Of a DNA stretch of 33,159 bases, positions 7,640 to 15,423 are shown in pieces; the stretch's first letter is position 1, and each line of letters opens with the position of its first letter. A program made the translations under genes and the position numbers. The stretch is from an uncultured Collinsella sp. Lineage in GTDB: Bacteria > Actinomycetota > Coriobacteriia > Coriobacteriales > Coriobacteriaceae. A model generated the notes under the pieces. It worked only from the letters and a program-made list of their open reading frames with translations. It searched no databases and was not told the origin of the DNA. The stretch is from contig URBS01000009.1 in NCBI GenBank assembly GCA_900546085.1, positions 1-33,159 of the forward strand, read 5' to 3'.

Positions 7640-8962
7640 ATGGCCTTCGAGAGCGTTAACTATCAGTGCCCTGCCTGCGGTGGTCCCCTGCATTTTGCCA
7701 GCGCCGAGCAAAAGCTTGTCTGCGACTACTGTGACTCGCGCTTTGAAGTCGAAGAAGTCGAGGCCCTCTATCGCGAGCGCCAGGACAAGGCAGATGCCAA
7801 AGCCGATGCCGCAGCCGCAGCTCCCAAACCTGCTGCCGACGATGCCGTGCAGGAGCTCGCCCAAAACGCCGGCTACATCTGCTCGTCGTGCGGCGCCGAG
7901 CTCGTGTCCGACGGCACCGTCGCCGTCACCACCTGCCCGTACTGCGGCAACTCCGCCGTGGCGCCCGGCCAGCTCTCGGGCGACTTCTCGCCCGACCTGG
8001 TGATTCCGTTTAAGCTCGGGCGCGACGACGTCACGGCCGCACTCAAGGAACACTACAAGGGCAAGATCTTGCTGCCCAAGAGCTTTGTCACCGGCAACCA
8101 CATCGACGAGGTCCAAGGTGTCTACGTGCCGTTTTGGCTCTACGGCGCCCGCGTGGACGGCGAAGTGTACTTTGACGCGACCAACGAGACCGTGACCGAG
8201 GAATCCGACCGCACCGTCACGACCACCGACCACTACGATGCCTATCGCAAGGGCAATAACTCGTTTAAGCGCGTGCCCGTCGACGGATCGTCCAAGATGC
8301 CCGACGGCCACATGGACGCCATCGAGCCGTTTGACTACGACGCGCTGCGTCCGTTCTCGGTCGCATATATGCCCGGCTACATCGCCAACCGTTACGACGA
8401 GGACTGCGAGACCTGCAAGGCGCGCGCCGAGCGCCGTATGGAAGAAAGCACGATCTCGGCCCTGCGCGAGACTGTCGTCGACGAATACGACGATGCCACG
8501 GTCGAAAGCAAGCAGCTCGACTACACCTGGGAAGACAGCGACTACGCCCTGTTCCCCGTCTGGATGCTCTCCACCTCGTGGAACGGCAAGAGCTACCTGT
8601 TTGCCATGAACGGCCAGACCGGCCGCTTGGTCGGCGAGCTCCCCTGCTCCAAGCCCAAGCTCGCTATTGCCTCGGTGCTGTTCTTTGTGATCGGATTTAT
8701 CCTCTCCCAGATTCTCTTTATGGGTGAGAACGCCTTCGATCCGGATTACCTCGCCTTTGATATCGAGGGCATCCTCATCAACATCGTCGCGCCGCTGATC
8801 ATCGTGATTATCGGAGACGTGCTACTGGTAGGCCAGCTCAAGACGGCCAACGAGGCCACCCACGCCGACGAGTACTGCGGCGAGCTCGACCTGACCGAGA
8901 AGCACGACACCTTCAACCACACCGAGACCACCGTTGTCATGAAAGACGACAAGGACGACTAA
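7640..8962 (+). CDS. Double zinc-ribbon membrane protein (TFIIB-type ribbon, YdjG-like)
   Basis: A 440-residue protein. The N-terminus has YQCPACGG and VCDYCDSRF, then a charged Ala/Lys-rich linker, then a second ribbon with YICSSCGAE and TCPYCGNSA near residues 75-100. A long soluble region follows (about 110-330), with PFWLYGARVDGEVYFD as its clearest segment. Two hydrophobic helices near 345-360 and 375-395 anchor the C-terminus, with a short acidic tail. GGAAAGGA precedes the ATG. The domain order recalls Bacillus YdjG, which belongs to the pspA-ydjGHI envelope stress operon, and the next gene is an SPFH protein like YdjI. No PspA homologue is seen in this window. The resemblance is from recall, so orthology is uncertain. 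Confidence 0.78.
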   Translation: MAFESVNYQCPACGGPLHFASAEQKLVCDYCDSRFEVEEVEALYRERQDKADAKADAAAAAPKPAADDAVQELAQNAGYICSSCGAELVSDGTVAVTTCPYCGNSAVAPGQLSGDFSPDLVIPFKLGRDDVTAALKEHYKGKILLPKSFVTGNHIDEVQGVYVPFWLYGARVDGEVYFDATNETVTEESDRTVTTTDHYDAYRKGNNSFKRVPVDGSSKMPDGHMDAIEPFDYDALRPFSVAYMPGYIANRYDEDCETCKARAERRMEESTISALRETVVDEYDDATVESKQLDYTWEDSDYALFPVWMLSTSWNGKSYLFAMNGQTGRLVGELPCSKPKLAIASVLFFVIGFILSQILFMGENAFDPDYLAFDIEGILINIVAPLIIVIIGDVLLVGQLKTANEATHADEYCGELDLTEKHDTFNHTETTVVMKDDKDD

Positions 8963-9010
8963 GCAATCCGACCAATACCACCCGGCCTTTGACGAGAAAG
9001 GAAGATCACC

Positions 9011-10252
9011 ATGGGACTCTTGAAAGCTGGATTGGGTGCTGCCGACGGCGTCATGGCCGACCAGTGGAAGGAATTTATCTATTGCGAATCGATGCCTGCT
9101 GACGTCTTGGCCTGCAAGGGCAGCAAACGCACCGGTGGCCGCAGCTCCAACACGCGCGGCGAGGACAACGTCATCTCCAACGGCTCGGTCATCGCCGTCA
9201 ACGACGGCCAGGGCATGCTCGTGGTGCAAAACGGCAAGATCATCGAAGTCGCACTGGAGCCCGGTGAGTTCGTCTTCGATACCGGCAGCGAGCCGAGCGT
9301 CTTTAGCGGCAACCTGGGCGATTCCATCAAGGAGACCTTCGCCAATATCGGCAGCCGCTTTACCTTTGGCGGCGACGCGGGCAAGGACCAGCGCGTCCAC
9401 TTCATCAACACCAAGGAGATCATCGGCAACAAGTACGGCACCGCCTCGCCCGTGCCCTTCCGCGTGGTCGATAACAACATTGGCCTGGACGTTGACATCT
9501 CCGTGCGCTGCAACGGCGAGTACTCGTACCGCATCACCAACCCGCTGCTGTTCTACACCAACGTGTGCGGCAACGTGACCGATAGCTACACGCGCGACAA
9601 GATCGACAGCCAGCTTAAGTCCGAGCTGCTCACCGCCCTGCAGCCCGCCTTTGCCAAGATCTCGGAAATGGGCATCCGCTACAGCGCCATCCCCGGCCAC
9701 ACCACCGAGCTCGCCCGCGCGCTCAACGAGGTCCTCTCTGCCGACTGGCGTGACCTGCGCGGCGTCGAGATCGTGAGCTTTGGCGTCAACTCCATCGCTG
9801 CCTCGCAAGAGGACGAGCAGATGATCAAGGACCTGCAGAAAGCCGCCGTCATGCGCGATCCCACTATGGCGGCAGCCAACATTGCCAGCGCCCAGAGCGA
9901 CGCAATGCGCGCGGCAGCCGCCAATCCCAACGGCGCGATGGCAGGCTTTATGGACATGGGCATGGCAGGTGGCATGGGCGGCATGAACGCCAGCCAGCTG
10001 TTCGCCGCCGGCCAGGCACAGCAGCAGGCCGCCCCGCAGCCGGCTCCGGCACCCGCTCCCGCACCGGCTCCTGCCGCTGCCCCCGCGGCCGGCACATGGA
10101 CCTGCAGCTGCGGCGCCACCAACACCGGCAAGTTCTGCTCCGAGTGCGGCAGTCCCGCACCCGCCCCGGCACCGGCCAAGTGGTTCTGCCCCAACTGCGG
10201 CAGCGAAAACGGCGGCAAGTTCTGCAGCAACTGCGGAACGCCCAGGCCCTAG
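9011..10252 (+). CDS. SPFH-domain protein with two C-terminal zinc ribbons (YdjI-like)
   Basis: A 413-residue protein. Residues 1-290 form an SPFH/band-7-like domain of the YdjI group, sometimes misnamed virion core protein. Visible segments are DQWKEFIYCESMPADVL (18-34), GQGMLVVQNGKIIEVALEPG and the conserved VEIVSFGVNSI before the helical arm. A Met/Gly/Ala-rich stretch and a Pro-Ala repeat linker (about 335-360) lead to two zinc ribbons: CSCG..CSECG (365-380) and CPNCG..CSNCG (391-407). SPFH proteins form membrane-associated rings or scaffolds. AAAGGAAG precedes the ATG. It follows the zinc-ribbon membrane protein by 48 bases. A partnership at the membrane through the ribbons is likely by analogy with Bacillus, not shown here. 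Confidence 0.83.
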   Translation: MGLLKAGLGAADGVMADQWKEFIYCESMPADVLACKGSKRTGGRSSNTRGEDNVISNGSVIAVNDGQGMLVVQNGKIIEVALEPGEFVFDTGSEPSVFSGNLGDSIKETFANIGSRFTFGGDAGKDQRVHFINTKEIIGNKYGTASPVPFRVVDNNIGLDVDISVRCNGEYSYRITNPLLFYTNVCGNVTDSYTRDKIDSQLKSELLTALQPAFAKISEMGIRYSAIPGHTTELARALNEVLSADWRDLRGVEIVSFGVNSIAASQEDEQMIKDLQKAAVMRDPTMAAANIASAQSDAMRAAAANPNGAMAGFMDMGMAGGMGGMNASQLFAAGQAQQQAAPQPAPAPAPAPAPAAAPAAGTWTCSCGATNTGKFCSECGSPAPAPAPAKWFCPNCGSENGGKFCSNCGTPRP

Positions 10253-10332
10253 CCCCTCTATCTGGTAATTGGCGGGGGATCCGCCACCCCCGCATTTGCT
10301 TCTATGGGTTTCGTTCGATAAAGGAGGACACC

Positions 10333-11175
10333 ATGAAGACAACGTTCAAAAAGTCCGTACTCGCATTTCTGACATGCGTCCTTGCGCTCGCCTTTGCCCT
10401 GACGGGCTGCAGCGGCGGCGGCAAAGACCCCAAGGCCAACTTCGTCGGCAGCTGGGAACTCTCGGGTGGAACCCTGGAGGGCGAAGAACTGACCGATGAG
10501 TACATGAAGATGCTCGAGGATTGGGGTGTGCACTGCGTCCTGATTCTCGATGAGGACGGTACAGGTGCCCTCGACCTGTTCCTTGAAGTCGTCGACCTTA
10601 AATGGGAGGCAAAGGACGCCACCACCGTAACCATCACCGCCGAAGACGAGTCGCATGACATGAAGCTCAAGGACGGCAAGCTCATCCTCGAAGAGGATGA
10701 CGGCAATCTTGTCTTTACCAAGTCCGACAAGGACCTGTCCGGCACGGTGAAGAAGGATCGCGAGGCGGCCGAGAAGGAAGAAGAGATCGACGAGGCCGTC
10801 GAAGACGACGACGTCCAGAAGATTGAAATCTCCCCCGCCGTCACCGTTGCCGATGACGACCTGTGCACCATCACCATCACCGAGAAGTTCAAGGACGAGT
10901 GGGACGACATCGGTTTTGTCGTCAACATCACCAACAAGAGCGACAAGGACCTGACCTTCTACGCTCCTTCCGGCAAGACCAACGTCAACGGCACCATGAA
11001 GGAACCCTGGTTCTCGGCTCACCTGATGCCCGGCACCAACGCCACTGAGGAATTCACGTTCTCGAACGGCACGCTCGATAGCCTTGACGACCTGGTCAAT
11101 ACGACCATCGGCATCGACGCCTACCTGACCGATTCCTACGAGGACGTCGCCTCCTACAGCGCAACCATCGCGTAG
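10333..11175 (+). CDS. Predicted lipoprotein with acidic linker and Ig-like C-terminal domain
   Basis: A 280-residue exported lipoprotein. The signal peptide is MKTTFKK plus a hydrophobic core, ending in the lipobox ALTGC with lipidated Cys26. Residues 35-130 contain FVGSWELSGG and LILDEDGTGAL, a pattern common in small beta-barrel lipoproteins that begin with a GSWEL strand. A very acidic, Lys/Glu-rich linker lies around 135-160. The C-terminal half (about 165-280) looks like an immunoglobulin-like domain with FVVNITNKSDKDLTFY. The start is ATG 10333 with AAGGAGG upstream; an upstream in-frame extension overlaps the SPFH gene and lacks support. It is 80 bases after the SPFH gene and ends at a strong terminator, so it is probably the last gene of that cassette. 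Function unknown. Confidence 0.82.
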   Translation: MKTTFKKSVLAFLTCVLALAFALTGCSGGGKDPKANFVGSWELSGGTLEGEELTDEYMKMLEDWGVHCVLILDEDGTGALDLFLEVVDLKWEAKDATTVTITAEDESHDMKLKDGKLILEEDDGNLVFTKSDKDLSGTVKKDREAAEKEEEIDEAVEDDDVQKIEISPAVTVADDDLCTITITEKFKDEWDDIGFVVNITNKSDKDLTFYAPSGKTNVNGTMKEPWFSAHLMPGTNATEEFTFSNGTLDSLDDLVNTTIGIDAYLTDSYEDVASYSATIA

Positions 11176-11223
11176 CGGCACGTAACATCAGCCGCGGATT
11201 GGCGGACACATCCGCGCACACCA

Positions 11224-11264
11224 GACGGTGCTGCAGGAGTTGATCCTGCAGCACCGTCGCTTTT
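11224..11264 (+). terminator. Intrinsic terminator of the zinc-ribbon/SPFH/lipoprotein cassette
   Basis: Perfect 15-base stem (11224-11238 and 11244-11258; starts GACGGTGCTGCAGGA) with a 5-base loop, followed by GCTTTT. It lies 48 bases after the lipoprotein stop and before the convergent response regulator. Confidence 0.85.
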
Positions 11265-11284
11265 ATGCCGATATGTAACGATCG

Positions 11285-11905
11285 TTAGCGCTCCATGTTG
11301 GGAACGATGCTGCCCTCGGTCACCGCATGTACGGCCAGGCGCATGATGTTGTCGTAACCGGTCTTGTTGAGAATCTCCGAGATGCGGCGCTTGATGGTAC
11401 CCTCGCTCATAAACAGCTCGGCCGCGATCTCGCGACGACTTTTGCCCTCGCAGGCAAGGCGCAAAATCGACAGCTCGACATCGTCAAGGGCCGCCGTGCC
11501 CGAGAAAATGCTCTCGGGCGGCTTGGGAAACGTACAGTAGCCCGCCAGCGTGGAACGCATCACGGCGAACAGCTCGTCGATGCCGACGTTCTTGTACACA
11601 AAGCTATCGACGCCCGCCTCGCGAGCCTGATCGACAAAGGTGATCTCGGGCATGCCGGTCATGATGATGACGCGACACTCGGGCAGCTCCTCTTTAATAC
11701 GCGCCGCCGCCACGATGCCGTTGGAATCGTGCTCGGTGCACACGTCCATCAGTATCATGTCCGGGCGCTCCTTGAGTACGACATCGAGGGCTTCGGAAGC
11801 ATCGGCGATCGCGGCAACGACGGTCATATCGGGCTGGTCGCCAACGGAGCGCGCCAGGCTCTCGCGCAGGATGGCCTGATCTTCGACAATTAACACGCGG
11901 ATCAT
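11285..11905 (-). CDS. LuxR/NarL-family response regulator
   Basis: A 206-residue two-component regulator. The receiver domain (1-120) has Glu8/Asp9, phospho-acceptor Asp54 in MILMDV, Thr83 in IMTG and Lys105 in FVYKN. The C-terminal helix-turn-helix (about 140-200) contains ILRLACEGKSRREIAAELF and SEGTIKRRISEILNKTG, the LuxR/GerE pattern. AAAGGAG precedes ATG 11905. Its start overlaps the end of the histidine kinase gene by 4 bases, so the two are translationally coupled and surely cognate. Target genes are not apparent. No operator could be identified. Confidence 0.93.
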   Translation of the reverse strand: MIRVLIVEDQAILRESLARSVGDQPDMTVVAAIADASEALDVVLKERPDMILMDVCTEHDSNGIVAAARIKEELPECRVIIMTGMPEITFVDQAREAGVDSFVYKNVGIDELFAVMRSTLAGYCTFPKPPESIFSGTAALDDVELSILRLACEGKSRREIAAELFMSEGTIKRRISEILNKTGYDNIMRLAVHAVTEGSIVPNMER

Positions 11906-13401
11906 GAGTTTCTCCTTTGGGACGTGTCGCTAGCGTTAAGCGGAATGGATACCGTAAGCGTAAAGGGCGGGGTGGCGTGGACCTCTAGGCTGCCACCCAG
12001 ATCTTGCGCGACATGCCTCATACCTGGGATACCCGTTCCCTCGCGATACGATACGGGGGCCGGGGACCCGTCGTTAGAAATCGTCATGTGCGCGACGGCG
12101 TCAGCATCCGTCCTCTCCTGCCACAAGCGCACATGGACCCGATGCGCCTGCGCATGCTTGGTGGCGTTGGTCGAGGCCTCGCGGATAATCTGCAAAAAGG
12201 CAGCGGCGACACGCGCGTCCTCAGGCAGCGCACCCTCAACATCGATCTGCACGCTCACCAGGCCAAAAGCATGGACGATATCGCCCAGTTGCTCTGCCGG
12301 TTCGGTGTCGCCCCCGCTGCGCAGATCGGCAGCGATTGAGCGCAGCAGCGGGTCGATCTGCTCGAGTGACTCGTCATCCAGGCGCCCCTCCTCCAGATAG
12401 CGATGGAGGATGGACAGGCGCTGCCCGATCACGTCGTGCACGCGAGCGCGCATACGCAGATAGGCCGCATTGTCGGCAACTTTTTTGACTTCCTCGATCT
12501 GGGCCTGGAGCTCTTGACCCGCGAGCTCAAGCAGGTGGTTGGCTTGCGCCAGGCGGTCATGCGCATACGCATACTCTGTCACATCCAGACCGATTATGCG
12601 CTCGAACGAACGGCCCGAGACCATAACGCCATCGCACACAAACAGGCGAATCTCGGCGGGAGAAACCTCGACCACCGCACGCGCCTCACCAAAGCGGTCC
12701 AGGTTGATCCGCACGCGGTTCTTACCGCCTTCGGGCATTTGCATGCTGAGCTTGCGCAGGTCGTTCCATGTACCGCTCATATCGCCTAGGTCGGTGGGCA
12801 TATGAAGCTCCACCAGGTTTTTACGCATGCAGCGGTTCATGAGCAGCGGACGGCCCCTCGAGTCCAGATACAGGATGCCCACGGGAATCACGTTGATGGT
12901 TTCGATCGTCGAGAACGCGGTGATATCCTCCTGGCGGTTACGGACGTCCATCAAGAGCGCCGCGACGGAACGGAACAGGAAGAACGCTCCCTCTGCGATA
13001 AGGACAACGGCCCACACCGAGCCCATAACAACAACCATTGGCGGCGTTACGGCGGCGACGAGCAACAGTTCGGCCAGCATGACGGGGCGACGATAGCGCA
13101 CCATAAGCACCACGCCATAGGCAAAGATTGCGGCATTGAGCCACAGCGCTCCGCCCATTGCCCTGGCGCAAACGTCAAGCGGCGCCACCAGATACGAGCC
13201 AGACGACGCGAACAAGATGAGCGCCGAAATCATCAGGTGAAGCACGAGGCTCGCCTCGTAGGCGCAAATCACCTTACGGTTATAGGACGAGCGGCGCGAT
13301 GAGATGAGCGGGACGTGGATCGTCTGCAGACACGCAGCCAGGGCAAAGACAACATCGAGCGCAACGATTTGGGGAAGGATGAGCGAAATCTGCATCGTCA
13401 C
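11902..13401 (-). CDS. Membrane sensor histidine kinase, NarL-partner type (HisKA_3-like)
   Basis: A 499-residue kinase. Five to six hydrophobic segments lie in residues 5-150, followed by a PAS-like region (about 160-280), a helix, and the dimerisation/phospho-acceptor segment with candidate His322 in RMRARVHDVIGQRLS. The ATPase domain shows an N box REASTNATKHA (408-418), SNDG in place of DNG, and GTGIPGM (455-461). The start may be GTG 13401, which overlaps the upstream stop as GTGA, or ATG 13395 two codons later; the coupling suggests 13401. It is the middle gene of a three-gene signalling operon. The stimulus is unknown. Confidence 0.9.
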   Translation of the reverse strand: MTMQISLILPQIVALDVVFALAACLQTIHVPLISSRRSSYNRKVICAYEASLVLHLMISALILFASSGSYLVAPLDVCARAMGGALWLNAAIFAYGVVLMVRYRRPVMLAELLLVAAVTPPMVVVMGSVWAVVLIAEGAFFLFRSVAALLMDVRNRQEDITAFSTIETINVIPVGILYLDSRGRPLLMNRCMRKNLVELHMPTDLGDMSGTWNDLRKLSMQMPEGGKNRVRINLDRFGEARAVVEVSPAEIRLFVCDGVMVSGRSFERIIGLDVTEYAYAHDRLAQANHLLELAGQELQAQIEEVKKVADNAAYLRMRARVHDVIGQRLSILHRYLEEGRLDDESLEQIDPLLRSIAADLRSGGDTEPAEQLGDIVHAFGLVSVQIDVEGALPEDARVAAAFLQIIREASTNATKHAQAHRVHVRLWQERTDADAVAHMTISNDGSPAPVSYREGTGIPGMRHVAQDLGGSLEVHATPPFTLTVSIPLNASDTSQRRNS

Positions 13402-15281
13402 TCACCCGCCCTCGGCATCAAGACGATCATGCGCAGCTGGCCGGGCTCGCCCTCAAGGCGGTATGCCACGTTGCGCCCTTGCAGAGCGCTTTCGAGCTCT
13501 TGCGCAGCGGGCGTCTGCGAAAGATCTTCATCATCGTTGGAAAAAAGCGTGGCGCGCAGCTCGACACTGCATCGGTCATGGTCGCCCAAGTGATACATAA
13601 GCGCCGGATGGTCGGTGGTGTAGGCAAAAAACGCAAAGTCATACACGCAGTCGTACAGGGCGCTTACCGTACTGGCGTGCATCGGGCGCCGTATGGCGAT
13701 AATCGAGGCGCAATCGATATCGATGGTGCGCAGGTCACTTGCGAGCTCGTTGGCGATGAGCTGAATGCGGTCGCGATCAAAACCGCTCTCACCGTGCTGT
13801 GCCAACGTGAGCGACCCTTTGCGCTTGCAATAGGCGACGAGCATCTTGGCGCGCTGCAGCATGCGGTAACGCTCGTGCGAAGACGCCTCGTCGGTCAACG
13901 GCGGCAGCGAACTCAGCAGGTCGTACATCCCTTCGAGCGCGCGGGCAAGTGCTTGGTCCACGTCTTGGACCAGCAAGGTCTCGGCCTCTTGATCTGCCAG
14001 GTGCGTCTTAAGGTCGTAGTCGGCGGCGAGCAGCTCGTTTTGACGCTGCAGTTCCATGCGACGATGTGCCAGTTCACGGTTAAGCTCGTTGAGCTCCGAC
14101 ACGTCTTGGGCAAGCAGGGCCGATCCGCCCAGCAGTGGAAAGGCGCGATACATTACATCGGGATCGGACGCCACGGCAAAGGCGTGAGCGTGCCCGTGTT
14201 CCTGGGTCCGCAACTCCTCGCGCACGCCTACCGGCATTGGCTTTGACGCCGGCGTGGCATAGACTTCCTGCAGGTCGCGCGTTAGAACTTTGAGGTCGAG
14301 CGGCAAGGTGTCGAAGATGCCGGCGATGTCGTGATACGACGGAATGACACCGCAATCGAGACAGATTTCCATCGCCACCACGCACAGGACGCAATAGACG
14401 AGCGAAAAGTTGAGCCTCCATGCCCAGGGCACGCGCAGAGCATACGAGATGGCAAAGAATGCGCCACCCAGCAGTACGAGCGCCGCCGTGCCCGAGAAAC
14501 GCTGGATGCGAAAGGACGAGGATCGACCAACCAGGATAAAAAAGGCCACAAAGTTAAAGGCCGTCCACAACAAGACAGCGAAATAACCCCAGCCGTACGT
14601 GTAATCATTGCTCCAGGTGTCGCTTGTACGGTCAAAGCGGAAGACCTGCTGGTGAAAATCGTTGGTGAGCACAAATCCGATAAGCAGGATGGCCACAATC
14701 CACAGCGCAGCGCAGTAGCGGCGACCCAGGCGGTGCTGTTCCACGCCCGCGAGGCGCAGACCACACAACTGGTAGAGCAGCGGAATGAGCGTCATGGGCA
14801 CGTAGTACAGGTACCACAGGATCGTGGCGTAGACCGGTGTGAACGACTTGTATTTGAGGATTACCTCGATCATCCAGAGGGCGCAGATAGTGGCGACGGC
14901 AACAAGGCGGCGGCGCAAGACGTAGTCCAGGCAGCGCAGGTACGCCAACACGCCCCAGATTGAAAAGGCGATTGCGGCAACAAGCAACGGAAGAGAGCTC
15001 GAGTGGACGAGCGCATCCACGACCTCTTCGGACACCTCGCTATAGGCGGACACGGCGTTAGAAAGTTTGGGGTCGAAGGCGAACAGCGCCGGCAAGACTG
15101 CCAAAAGCATGAGGAACAGCGCGGTGATGGCGCCGGCGATAGCAAAGACGCGGTGACGGTACGCCTGATGTGTTATGCCAACAAGGAATCGCGGCATGGC
15201 GAAGAGCCTGCCGCCCCTAGGATCCGCTACGGGCGCGGATCGGGCGGCCGCGTGGCCAATATGTCGCTCGCGGGTACCCAT
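13398..15281 (-). CDS. Multi-pass sensor-like protein (7TM N-terminal region, coiled coil, no visible kinase core)
   Basis: About 627 residues. Residues 30-310 contain seven to nine hydrophobic helices like the 7TM input region of some histidine kinases. A soluble part follows with a heptad-like coiled coil (ELNELNRELAHRRMELQRQN) and a C-terminal region that could be a remnant ATPase-like fold. I see no H box with a usable His and no G1/G2 glycine motifs. It sits upstream of, and overlaps, the histidine kinase gene. The start is uncertain: ATG 15281 has no ribosome site but a TACACT 9 bases upstream could give a near-leaderless mRNA, and ATG 15197 has a weak AGG. It may sense a signal and modulate the kinase. 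Confidence 0.72.
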   Translation of the reverse strand: MGTRERHIGHAAARSAPVADPRGGRLFAMPRFLVGITHQAYRHRVFAIAGAITALFLMLLAVLPALFAFDPKLSNAVSAYSEVSEEVVDALVHSSSLPLLVAAIAFSIWGVLAYLRCLDYVLRRRLVAVATICALWMIEVILKYKSFTPVYATILWYLYYVPMTLIPLLYQLCGLRLAGVEQHRLGRRYCAALWIVAILLIGFVLTNDFHQQVFRFDRTSDTWSNDYTYGWGYFAVLLWTAFNFVAFFILVGRSSSFRIQRFSGTAALVLLGGAFFAISYALRVPWAWRLNFSLVYCVLCVVAMEICLDCGVIPSYHDIAGIFDTLPLDLKVLTRDLQEVYATPASKPMPVGVREELRTQEHGHAHAFAVASDPDVMYRAFPLLGGSALLAQDVSELNELNRELAHRRMELQRQNELLAADYDLKTHLADQEAETLLVQDVDQALARALEGMYDLLSSLPPLTDEASSHERYRMLQRAKMLVAYCKRKGSLTLAQHGESGFDRDRIQLIANELASDLRTIDIDCASIIAIRRPMHASTVSALYDCVYDFAFFAYTTDHPALMYHLGDHDRCSVELRATLFSNDDEDLSQTPAAQELESALQGRNVAYRLEGEPGQLRMIVLMPRAGE

Positions 15282-15347
15282 AGTGCTTTTAGTGTACCGA
15301 CAGGCAGGCCCAAAAAGCGGGCCACATGTCCCAAAATCCGCAGACGG

Positions 15348-15388
15348 CAAGGCGCCCGGTGAGCATTAACTGCTCGCCGGGCGCCTTG
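15348..15388. terminator. GC-rich hairpin between the GH1 gene and the sensor gene
   Basis: Stem of 18 bases with one wobble (15348-15365 and 15371-15388), loop of 5. It lies 35 bases after the stop of the minus-strand glucosidase. No T tract follows on either strand, so it is a weak or factor-dependent terminator at best. Confidence 0.5.
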
Positions 15389-15423
15389 GTCAGGAGACTC
15401 TGAAGTTGAGCGTCTCAGCTTCC

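Noticed and set aside
9011..10252. Phage or virus origin because this family is sometimes labelled virion core protein
   Set aside because: The label is a historic misnomer. The protein has SPFH features and no phage genes are nearby.
8822..10342. 506-residue minus-strand open frame
   Set aside because: Antisense shadow of the SPFH gene; it crosses real gene boundaries and shows low-complexity Gly/Ala/Val runs.
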